Of a stretch of 64,000 nucleotides of DNA, positions 51,942 to 58,908 are shown piece after piece. Position 1 is the stretch's first letter. Every line of letters starts with the position of its first letter. Under the pieces are notes generated by a model. The model was not told the origin of the DNA. It worked only from the letters and a program-made list of their open reading frames with translations, and did not search any database. The position numbers were made by a program, and so were the translations under genes. Origin of the DNA: Streptomyces sp. Ag109_O5-1 (GTDB lineage Bacteria; Actinomycetota; Actinomycetes; Streptomycetales; Streptomycetaceae); contig NZ_RKQF01000001.1 in NCBI RefSeq assembly GCF_003814875.1, positions 4,402,001 through 4,466,000 on the forward strand, read 5' to 3'.

Positions 51942-52326
51942 ACCACACGTACTTGCCCCGGTCCCCGAACCGGGACGACGGCTGCCAGCCCCAGCACTCC
52001 GCACACGCGGCCACCAGCCCCAACCCCCGCCCCGCCTCAAGATCCGTCACCCCCTCCAACGACCCCGGCGGCTCCGGAGGCACGGGATCCGCATCCCACG
52101 CTCCGATCCAGACGACGCCCTCCGGGGAACGCCGGACCCTCAGCGCCGCCGGCCCCTTCGTGTGCCGTACGGCGTTGGAGACCAGCTCCGCCGCCAACAG
52201 CTCCGCGGTGTCGGCGACCCCGATCAGGCCGTGCATCGTCAGGATCAGACGCAGAGTGCGGCGGCAGATCGTCACCGCTCTGAGGTCGTTGGGGACGGAG
52301 AGCGTGTAGTCCCAGGATTCGGGCAT
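51922..52326 (-). CDS. HATPase-fold anti-sigma/serine kinase-like protein
   Basis: This 134-aa protein has an N-box LLAAELVSNAVRHTKGPA and G-box segments (GAWDADP; GRGLGLVAACAECWGW) of the SpoIIAB/RsbW-like ATPase family. Streptomycetes have many such proteins, often paired with HTH-DUF5753 and DUF397 genes as here, and they act in developmental or antibiotic regulation. It is divergent from the HTH gene across 196 bp that carries an inverted repeat. Confidence 0.88.
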   Translation of the reverse strand: MPESWDYTLSVPNDLRAVTICRRTLRLILTMHGLIGVADTAELLAAELVSNAVRHTKGPAALRVRRSPEGVVWIGAWDADPVPPEPPGSLEGVTDLEAGRGLGLVAACAECWGWQPSSRFGDRGKYVWCELGVA

Positions 52327-52446
52327 GCGTCATCAACTCCGGTGAGGTGGGGGGCATTTCACGCGCGGTGGCATCGCCGCACAGCGAGTGCGGTGCACTT
52401 CCACAGCGTGTCCGTTACGTCACTGAAGGTAGAGACATAATTTGGG

Positions 52447-52460
52447 ACGACGCAAGTCGT
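52447..52460. promoter_or_regulatory. Inverted repeat between the divergent HATPase and HTH genes
   Basis: ACGAC (52447-52451) and GTCGT (52456-52460) flank GCAA, 63 nt upstream of the HTH gene start. It is a candidate autoregulatory site; the short arms make this tentative. Confidence 0.35.
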
Positions 52461-52522
52461 TGCCGTAATCTTCCCCCCGAACGAGGTTCTGCTTCTCAGC
52501 AGTTCACGACCGGGAGGAAGAC

Positions 52523-53374
52523 GTGACGCGCAGGAAACAGCCCACGTCACGCCAGGCGCGCCTGGGTTCCGAGCTGCGCAAACTTCGCGAGGCTGCAGGA
52601 CTGAAAGGACTCGAAGCCGCCGCGCTGCTTGGGACGGACTCGGCCCAGATCAGCCAGATCGAGTTCGGCACGGCAGGCGTGAGCGAGGATCGCGTACGGC
52701 GACTTGCCGCTCACTACTCCTGCGCGGACGCCGAGTTGATTGAGGCATTGGTGACGATGGCGACCGACCGAACCCATGGCTGGTGGGAGGAATACCGGGG
52801 TCTGCTACCGACATCGTTCCTGGATCTCGCCGAGTTGGAGTACCACTCCTCGTATCGCCTCGACGTGGAGTTCCTGCACGTCCCCGGGCTGTTCCAGACA
52901 GAGGACTACGCCCGTGCCATCTTCTCGTACCGAGTCCCCGAACTCCCCGAGAGCGAGCTTGAGCTGCGCGTCCGTCACCGTATGGAACGCAAGGCCGTCA
53001 TCGGCGAGCCTGCCCGCGTACCCTACGAGGCCGTGATCCACGAGGCCGCCCTGCGCATCAGGGTCTGCGACCGGGCCGCCGCGCGCGCTCAGCTCGATCG
53101 CATCCTTGACCTCTCCGAAGCACCTCACGTCACCGTACGGGTCATTCCGTTCGAACTGGACGGCTTCGCCGGCGCCACCAACGCCATGATGTACGCGGGT
53201 GGCATCGTGCCGAAGCTGGACACAGCCGTGCGCGATGCGCCGCATGGCGCGGGGTTCATCGACTCCGAGGCTCAACTCAGCGCATTTCGAACGCTCTTCC
53301 GTAAGGTGGAGTCTGCGTCCCTCAATCCCGAGCGCTCGCGTGACTTCATGCACCACCTGTCGAAGGAGCTGTGA
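52523..53374 (+). CDS. XRE-type HTH regulator with DUF5753 domain (WhiJ-like)
   Basis: This 283-aa protein has an N-terminal helix-turn-helix (GSELRKLREAAGLKGLEAAA, then TDSAQISQIEFG). The long DUF5753 ligand-like domain has WEEYRGLLPTSFLDLAELE and VEFLHVPGLFQTEDYARAIF. WhiJ-type proteins repress development in S. coelicolor and are relieved by a partner DUF397 protein, here overlapping by 4 bp (GTGA). The start is GTG after GGGAGGAAG. Confidence 0.92.
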   Translation: MTRRKQPTSRQARLGSELRKLREAAGLKGLEAAALLGTDSAQISQIEFGTAGVSEDRVRRLAAHYSCADAELIEALVTMATDRTHGWWEEYRGLLPTSFLDLAELEYHSSYRLDVEFLHVPGLFQTEDYARAIFSYRVPELPESELELRVRHRMERKAVIGEPARVPYEAVIHEAALRIRVCDRAAARAQLDRILDLSEAPHVTVRVIPFELDGFAGATNAMMYAGGIVPKLDTAVRDAPHGAGFIDSEAQLSAFRTLFRKVESASLNPERSRDFMHHLSKEL

Positions 53375-53571
53375 GGCACACCGTGACCGTTGACAACTGG
53401 CGAAGGTCGTCCCACTCGGGAAGCGGCGACGGCAACAACTGCGTCGAGGTCGCCCACTCCCCCACCCGCATATCCGTCCGCGACTCAAAAGCCTCCACCA
53501 GAGCCATCCTCACCCTCCACCCCCGCGCCTTCGCCGCCTTCGTCAACGCGCTGCGGGACGCTCACTCCTGA
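53371..53571 (+). CDS. DUF397 domain protein, partner of the WhiJ-like regulator
   Basis: This 66-aa protein has the DUF397 pattern: WRRSSHSGSGDGNNCVEVAH, VRDSK and LHPRAFAAFVNALR. The GTG at 53371 overlaps the HTH stop; a second GTG at 53383 could also be used. Its 3' end overlaps the convergent VOC gene by 10 bp. It likely modulates the WhiJ-like repressor. Confidence 0.92.
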   Translation: MRHTVTVDNWRRSSHSGSGDGNNCVEVAHSPTRISVRDSKASTRAILTLHPRAFAAFVNALRDAHS

Positions 53572-53954
53572 GCTGCCACCAGCTCCGTCTCGAAGCCGTC
53601 CTCGTTCTCCAGGTAGGCCGCGTAGTGGTCCGGGCCGCCGGCGTGGGGATGGCGGTCGGGGAAGAGGAGGGTCCACCCGTGTGCCGGAGCGGCCGTCACC
53701 AGTGCGTCGACCGTCGCCCGATCCCGCACATGGAACGCCAGGTGGTTCAGGCCCGGCCGCATCCGGTCGTGGCCCGCGTCCCCGCCCCGTAGCGCCGGTG
53801 ACCGCTCGACCACCACATATGTCTCCCCCAGGCGCCAGCTCCGCCCCTCGGGCCAGTTCTGGTACGGGGTCCAGCCCAGGCTTCCCAGCAGCCAGCCCCA
53901 GGACCCGGCCGCCCGGTCCAGGTCCGGCACCCACAGCTCTATGTGATGAAGCAC
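53562..53954 (-). CDS. VOC family (glyoxalase/bleomycin-resistance fold) protein
   Basis: This 130-aa protein has two beta-alpha-beta units of the vicinal-oxygen-chelate fold. The metal ligands are His3/His4 region (LHHIELWVPDLDRA), His in GLNHLAFHV, and Glu in LENEDGFETELV. The substrate is unknown; small members may bind drugs or lactoylglutathione-like molecules. The GTG at 53954 follows GAGGG with 8-nt spacing. It is divergent from the methyltransferase. Confidence 0.85.
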   Translation of the reverse strand: MLHHIELWVPDLDRAAGSWGWLLGSLGWTPYQNWPEGRSWRLGETYVVVERSPALRGGDAGHDRMRPGLNHLAFHVRDRATVDALVTAAPAHGWTLLFPDRHPHAGGPDHYAAYLENEDGFETELVAAQE

Positions 53955-54028
53955 CCAAGCACCCTCGGCCCAATGGAAGTTGACAGGTGTACTAGAAGAA
54001 GGCCGTTCCTGACCCTGCATTCAACATC

Positions 54029-54787
54029 ATGTGGCACACTGCCGCGGTGGTCGATCATTCGTACGCGGATCTCTCGCTCGCCGCGCTCTACGACAGCCTC
54101 AACCCGTGGGGGCCGGGTGACGACTTCTACCTGGACCTGGTGATGTCCGCCGGGTCCGTGCTCGATGTGGGCTGCGGGACCGGGCAGTTGCTGCGGCGGG
54201 CGCGCGGAGAGGGGCACGGCGGGCGGCTCATGGGGATCGATCCGGCCGCGGCGATGCTCGTGCAGGCGCGGCGCGGTGAACCCGGCGTCGAGTGGGTGCT
54301 CGGCGATCTCCGCACCCGCCACTGGGACGGCGCCGGCTTCGACCTCGTCGTGATGACCGGTCATGTCTTCCAAGTGCTGCTCAGTGATGAGGAGTTGCGG
54401 GCCGCGCTGACCGCTGTACGCACAGCCCTCTCCCCCACCGGCCGCTTCGTCTTCGAGAGCCGCAACCCTGACGCCCGCCCCTGGGAGAGCTGGACCCGCG
54501 ACCGCGTGCAGGAGGTCGTCACCGCCGACGACTCGACCGTAAGCGTTCGGCATGAAGTGCTCGGCCCTCCGGTCGGCGACCGGCTCACCTTCACGGAGAC
54601 CTTCGAGGGCGGCCTCTGGAACCGCCCCCAGGTCAGCCGGAGCACCCTGCGCTTCCTCGGTTCCGCGTCCCTCTCCGGCTTCCTCGCCGGAGCCGGACTG
54701 ACGATCGTGGCGCAGTACGGCGACTGGGCGCGCGGGCCGCTGACCTCCGACAGCCCCGAGATCATCACGGTCGCCCGGCCCTCCTGA
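54029..54787 (+). CDS. Class I SAM-dependent methyltransferase
   Basis: This 252-aa protein has the SAM-binding motif VLDVGCGTGQLLRRAR, the acidic GIDPAAAMLV, and DLVVMTGHVFQVLL at motif III, a small-molecule methyltransferase pattern (Methyltransf_25/11). The target is unknown. The start is the ATG at 54029, or a GTG six codons later (VVDHSYADL). Neither has a strong ribosome site. The gap 54788-55064 after it shows no gene. Confidence 0.87.
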   Translation: MWHTAAVVDHSYADLSLAALYDSLNPWGPGDDFYLDLVMSAGSVLDVGCGTGQLLRRARGEGHGGRLMGIDPAAAMLVQARRGEPGVEWVLGDLRTRHWDGAGFDLVVMTGHVFQVLLSDEELRAALTAVRTALSPTGRFVFESRNPDARPWESWTRDRVQEVVTADDSTVSVRHEVLGPPVGDRLTFTETFEGGLWNRPQVSRSTLRFLGSASLSGFLAGAGLTIVAQYGDWARGPLTSDSPEIITVARPS

Positions 54788-55064
54788 CGTCCGCACAACA
54801 CCGGCTCAGGGTCAGCATGGGCGGCAGGTTCCAGGAGCAGTTGCAGTGAGTCAGGGCTAGGAGCACGTGACTGGTGTCCTGGCTGCTCGTTGGTTCGATC
54901 ACGGGGACCCGAAGGTAGTGGAGAGTGGTCCGAGGGCACATACGGCAGGACAACAGCTTTCGGCTCTCGGGATTTTGCATCCACTCTGTCCGGAGTAGGT
55001 CTGGCCCCGGCCCGGGAGACTGGCCACACTTTGGACTGCAGGGCGTCGATTGTCGGGGGAACTG

Positions 55065-55496
55065 ATGGATCCTACGCTTGCACTTCTGGCCGGCGCGGGT
55101 GGCACGGCGCTGGTTCAGGCCATGATGGGTGATGCCTGGGCCGGTGTGCGCGACGCCGCGGCCAGGCTGCTCGGTCGTGGCGACGCAGAGCGCGAGTCGA
55201 GCACTCTGACTCTGCTTGACGCGTCGCGGCGATCTGTCAGGCAGGCGACTCCGGGCTCGGAAGAATCCGTTCACGCTGCGCAGAGCGCCTTGTGGGCCGC
55301 GCGCTTCGCGGCAGTTCTGGAGAGCGAACCAGAACGTGCGGTCCTGCTGAACGCTCTGCTCAGCCTCGCCGCAGCATCAGCGGCGACCGCCACGGGCGCG
55401 AACACGCAGCACATCTCGGCGGGTCGGAACGCCTACGTCGCCGGGCGGGACCAGACTCTTCATTTCGGCTCGCAGCCAGATGGCGGTCGCGACTGA
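55065..55496 (+). CDS. Small helical protein with C-terminal amyloid-like motif (putative Bell-type effector)
   Basis: This 143-aa protein starts MDPTLALLAGAGGTALVQAM. A hydrophobic N-terminal helix is followed by a helical domain (residues 20-105) without known catalytic residues. It ends in a motif (residues 113-135) with N-x-Q, R, Y, AGRD, L and G in fixed spacing. Short repeats of this kind resemble bacterial amyloid signalling sequences (BASS), which sit at the C-terminus of pore-forming Bell-domain effectors. The next protein has a matching motif at its N-terminus. GGGGGA precedes the ATG. It is first of a four-gene operon; effector role is inference. Confidence 0.7.
   Translation: MDPTLALLAGAGGTALVQAMMGDAWAGVRDAAARLLGRGDAERESSTLTLLDASRRSVRQATPGSEESVHAAQSALWAARFAAVLESEPERAVLLNALLSLAAASAATATGANTQHISAGRNAYVAGRDQTLHFGSQPDGGRD
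55401..55469 (+). other. Codons of the C-terminal amyloid-like motif (partner A)
   Basis: Residues 113-135 of the 143-aa protein. Aligned without gaps to residues 13-35 of the next protein, 10 of 23 positions are identical: N1, Q3, R9, Y12, A14, G15, R16, D17, L20 and G23. Confidence 0.6.
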
Positions 55497-56628
55497 CGTG
55501 GCGGAACCCGGGGGAAACTACCAGCGTATGGCGTCACGACGCGACGTCTACGGCGCAGGTCGTGATCTGCACCTGAATATAGGCACAGTCAGCGGTGGTC
55601 GGGAACCACCGTCATTCACTCTCCCGTACGATCGCAGCAGGCCGGTGTTCATCCAGTATCTCAATCCCGAGGTGCTGGCCTGCTACGGAATGTCATATCA
55701 GAGCATTCGTTCGCAGCAGATTTTGCGCTGTTCTCTGCAGATTACGAGACTGGCCGTCCTACTGACCGACGCGAGTCTGGTTTTCCCCGCTTCCTACATT
55801 TTCGAAGTGCCGCACTTCTCGGATTTCCTGCGCGAGATCTCGCCACTGATGGCATCGGGCGCGATCACCTGCGTCGCACCCGTAATCGATCTCGAAGAGT
55901 ACCGGGAACTAAAGGCAGAGGAGTACAGGAAAGACAGCGTCAATCCCTACTCTTCCAAGGTGCTGCACGAAACGGAACGTTCCATGGCCTGGCAGCCCCG
56001 CATGGGGAGTTCATCGGCGGACATAGCAGCACTATGGGAATCCGCCTTCGAGAAGGATGGCGACTTTTCCGGGCTCACCGAATCGGTTTCGGCGCGCTGG
56101 AGTGGGCGACCGGACGAGATCGAGGAGCTGCTCCACTCAGTACCGAGAAGGCTTGACGGCCAGGCCGTGGTGGGTAGGTTCGTCCAGAAGGTCATCCCCG
56201 TCGCACTGTCACCTCGCGAAACGATTCGCATCAACATGTTGCTGTCACGGGCATACTTGATCAGCTATCTGCGGGACCTCAGAGCCAACATGCTCGTGGA
56301 CTTCGACCACTCAGACCTTTCCTGCGGAATGTCGCCCGAGCGCGACAGCTTTCGATTTTCGCTGATCTCGGCACGACAGTTCGACCTGGCACTACAGTGG
56401 ATGGGAATTCACGGGTATGTCCATTATGTCGCGACCTGGCATCATCTCATCTCTCTCCGCTCCATGCCCGAGTTCGGCGAATTGACACTCGCATTATTTG
56501 CACATAATGCGCCGGTATCGCTCAGATCGGCCGTCATACGGACCCGCAGAACGAGCGATCTCGAGAATGCCGACAATCTTGCACAGGCAAAACGGAATAT
56601 CTGCGCCGTGGCATCACAGTTGTGCTAG
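55480..56628 (+). CDS. Protein of unknown function with N-terminal amyloid-like motif (putative sensor/regulator)
   Basis: This 382-aa protein has the matched motif at residues 13-35 (Y24, AGRD at 26-29, L32, G35), then an unassigned soluble domain of about 340 residues. Landmarks are RPVFIQYLNPEVLACYGMSY, IFEVPHFSDFLREISPLM and MLVDFDHSDLSCGM; no P-loop, TIR or nuclease motif is seen. In amyloid signalling the N-terminal motif sits on the receptor, so it may sense a trigger and template the small helical protein. It has a TTA codon (56494-56496). The ATG at 55480 overlaps the previous gene by 17 bp; 55498 (GTG) and 55528 (ATG) are alternatives. Confidence 0.7.
   Translation: MAVATDVAEPGGNYQRMASRRDVYGAGRDLHLNIGTVSGGREPPSFTLPYDRSRPVFIQYLNPEVLACYGMSYQSIRSQQILRCSLQITRLAVLLTDASLVFPASYIFEVPHFSDFLREISPLMASGAITCVAPVIDLEEYRELKAEEYRKDSVNPYSSKVLHETERSMAWQPRMGSSSADIAALWESAFEKDGDFSGLTESVSARWSGRPDEIEELLHSVPRRLDGQAVVGRFVQKVIPVALSPRETIRINMLLSRAYLISYLRDLRANMLVDFDHSDLSCGMSPERDSFRFSLISARQFDLALQWMGIHGYVHYVATWHHLISLRSMPEFGELTLALFAHNAPVSLRSAVIRTRRTSDLENADNLAQAKRNICAVASQLC
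55516..55584 (+). other. Codons of the N-terminal amyloid-like motif (partner B)
   Basis: Residues 13-35 of the 382-aa protein, matching the motif encoded at 55401-55469. If translation starts at 55528 the first four residues are lost but the Y/AGRD/L/G core remains. Confidence 0.6.
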
Positions 56629-56665
56629 CATTGCAACCCTTCAGCGAAAGCGGGAAGGAGACAGA

Positions 56666-57250
56666 ATGAAGATGTTACTCTCAGTATACTGTTCAGGCTC
56701 GATCGCCAAAGGTGCCGGCGACGAAAAGAAATCCTACTGGACAGAGGTCGAGAAAGACGCAGTACGTCAGTCGGTAAACCCCTACGACGTCGCGTTCCTG
56801 AATCCCGACGATCCCATTGTCGACCCGGCCAACGTACTCGGTCAGTTCGGTCGCGACATGTACCAGGTGATGATCGCCGATGCGGTGATCGTGGACGCCA
56901 GAGAGCGCAGGGGACTGGGTATCGGGGTTGAGCTGGCCGCCGCTGTCGCCCTCGGAACCCCGGTGATCGTCGTGGCCCCGCGCAACTCGAAATACAGGCT
57001 CGACGAACTCAGTTACCGCGGCGTCACGGTCACGGACTACATCCATCCGCACCTCGCATCCTTGGCTTCATACGTGGTCGAAAGCTTCTCCGAAGCCGGC
57101 CAGGCCCTCGTGAAAACGGTCGGGGAGAAAAGTCCTCCAACTCGTCGGCCCAAGTGGCTGGATCCGGCCATCAAGGAATACTGCGACAACATGCTGCAAA
57201 ACGATCCGCCCATGCTGGCTGCACAGGAACTGCTGGGACTGACGAAGTAG
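56666..57250 (+). CDS. Nucleoside 2-deoxyribosyltransferase-like (DRHyd/NDT fold) protein
   Basis: This 194-aa protein has the N-deoxyribosyltransferase-like Rossmann core. SVYCSGSIAKGAGDEKKSYW is the nucleotide loop; Asp64 and Asp72 lie in the middle helix. ADAVIVDARERRGLGIGVEL carries Glu89 at the catalytic position of the fold. Members cleave or transfer the N-glycosidic bond of nucleosides or nucleotides. GGGAAGGAG precedes the ATG and the fourth codon is TTA (56675-56677), so translation should depend on BldA tRNA. It is third gene of the operon, 37 nt after the previous stop. Confidence 0.78.
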   Translation: MKMLLSVYCSGSIAKGAGDEKKSYWTEVEKDAVRQSVNPYDVAFLNPDDPIVDPANVLGQFGRDMYQVMIADAVIVDARERRGLGIGVELAAAVALGTPVIVVAPRNSKYRLDELSYRGVTVTDYIHPHLASLASYVVESFSEAGQALVKTVGEKSPPTRRPKWLDPAIKEYCDNMLQNDPPMLAAQELLGLTK

Positions 57251-57274
57251 CCGGAACGCGACGGAGGGCGCCCC

Positions 57275-58150
57275 GTGATCACCCGTTTACCCGGTAGTTT
57301 CCTGGAGAAGATCGAACGCCCGGACTCCTGGCCACGTATCTATTTGGCCCACAACGAGCCACTAGAGCACATCATGTTCGACCGGAACCTGACCGGGATT
57401 GAATTTAGGCGTGCATGCCTGGCGGCATCCATGTTATTCGTCGATCACCTCGCCGACGAATTCGATGCAGAGTCCGCTGCTGAACTTCTCATTCTCAGCA
57501 AGGGAATCGTGTACCAGCTCGCGGAAGCCGTCGCGAGGCAGACCGGAAAGAATCTGCCGACGAACTTCATCGCGACGTCGCGGGTTTCCGTGTCGGATGA
57601 TCACGTGGGCATCGCAGTCCCGTATACCAACTTTGACGCCCCGAGCCGTACCTTGCTGATAGGCGACACCGTGGCTTCGGGCGCCACTGTTACAGCAGCG
57701 CTTGAGAGATACCGACAGGTCCACCCACTCGACGCGGTCTTCATCGTGTCTTACGCCGGTGCACTGGTCGGGGCGCACAGGATCGCCGAATACTGTCGGC
57801 TACATGCGATCGAGGTTGCATTCCTTTTCGGGCTGGCGGGCTTCGGGCTCTCCGGTAATGGGTTCGATCTTTCGTTCCTCCACCCTGAAACAATCACGCG
57901 CGACGAATATCGTGTGCGTGCTGCCCGGCAGTTCGACGGCCGCCCCGTCTCAGCCGTCGGCTGGGACTTCGGTTCGCAGGCCACCGCACCCCGAAAGTAT
58001 CGCCAGCTCTGCTGGATCGAGGCAGAGAAATGGCAGCTCCAGGGAGCTGCCTGCTTCAAAGAAGCCGAGCAGCCGAGCGAACCCAACCTCCTGCGCCATG
58101 AAGAAGCAGCCTACTCAGACTTCTCTCCCGCCCTCGGAGACGAGCTGTAA
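57275..58150 (+). CDS. Phosphoribosyltransferase-fold protein
   Basis: This 291-aa protein has a PRPP-binding motif at residues 127-140 (LLIGDTVASGATVT, with Asp131), within a type I PRTase core. The N-terminal part and the tail (residues 215-291, with REYDGRP-like and EAEKWQLQGA segments) are not familiar. It may join a base or ring to PRPP or act on ribosyl nucleotides. The start is GTG at 57275. Two TTA codons (57287-57289, 57434-57436) suggest BldA dependence. Its 3' end overlaps the convergent kinase gene by 36 bp. Confidence 0.75.
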   Translation: MITRLPGSFLEKIERPDSWPRIYLAHNEPLEHIMFDRNLTGIEFRRACLAASMLFVDHLADEFDAESAAELLILSKGIVYQLAEAVARQTGKNLPTNFIATSRVSVSDDHVGIAVPYTNFDAPSRTLLIGDTVASGATVTAALERYRQVHPLDAVFIVSYAGALVGAHRIAEYCRLHAIEVAFLFGLAGFGLSGNGFDLSFLHPETITRDEYRVRAARQFDGRPVSAVGWDFGSQATAPRKYRQLCWIEAEKWQLQGAACFKEAEQPSEPNLLRHEEAAYSDFSPALGDEL

Positions 58151-58795
58151 GCGCTCCCTGATAGAGGCAACGATTTCGCCCTGCGGGCTACTGGCATCGA
58201 TATCGAAGCATGGCCATCGCGAGCTGAAGATCTCCCTCACGGAAGGCAACGTCTCGCGGAACCGCTTGCTCCTCTCCAGGAGCGGGACAATGGAGTCGTC
58301 CGGTCGCCGGCGCAGCAACGGAGAATCACAGCATCCAGCATCTTCTCGCGTGTTCTGACCGCAGGTCCCGCACACGAAACGGGCGGCCGAACGTGCGATG
58401 AGAATTTCCTGTGGAGCGTCGAGGATGAATCCAACGACCCGGTCACCGGACATGTTGACGGAATCGAGAACAGTCGGAATGTGCATGGCCTGCTCTACTG
58501 TTCGCGGATATCCGTCGAAAACAAGTCCGACACCTGTCTCCTTCGGCACATAGGCCTCCAGGAGTCGGCAGTACACCTCGACCGGCATAGGTATGCTGCG
58601 CTCCATCCGAGAAGCGATCAGTTCGCGCAGCTGAGGATCTTGGGTGTTTTTGGCTGCTTCTCGTAGAACCTGGCCGCTCTGAAACGCTTGGAAACCGTGT
58701 CGATCCGCCAAGAGCTGGGAAGTGGTTGACTTCCCGGCACCGGGTGCGCCGAGGATGAAAATGACGGTCTTTTGCCGGGCGGCAGATTTACTCAT
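58115..58795 (-). CDS. Adenylate-kinase-like nucleoside monophosphate kinase
   Basis: This 226-aa protein has a P-loop ILGAPGAGKST (residues 15-24) and an NMP-binding DGYPRTVEQA at about residue 94. The LID has a CxxC...CC set (Cys142, 145, 155, 156), probably zinc-binding, followed by the AK signature RRRPDD. It phosphorylates a nucleoside monophosphate, perhaps a product of the neighbouring nucleotide enzymes. It is a second, divergent AK; the essential adk normally lies in the ribosomal protein region. It is convergent with, and overlaps, the PRTase gene. Confidence 0.82.
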   Translation of the reverse strand: MSKSAARQKTVIFILGAPGAGKSTTSQLLADRHGFQAFQSGQVLREAAKNTQDPQLRELIASRMERSIPMPVEVYCRLLEAYVPKETGVGLVFDGYPRTVEQAMHIPTVLDSVNMSGDRVVGFILDAPQEILIARSAARFVCGTCGQNTREDAGCCDSPLLRRRPDDSIVPLLERSKRFRETLPSVREIFSSRWPCFDIDASSPQGEIVASIRERLQLVSEGGREV

Positions 58796-58908
58796 TCATC
58801 TCCCGTGGCTCCGCAGGGTCACACTGTAGCTACCACGTCAGTCGCAGTTCATGCATCGAACCGGCCCGCGTGCACCACGGAGCTGAAGTCCCGGCAAGGG
58901 TCCTCTCT

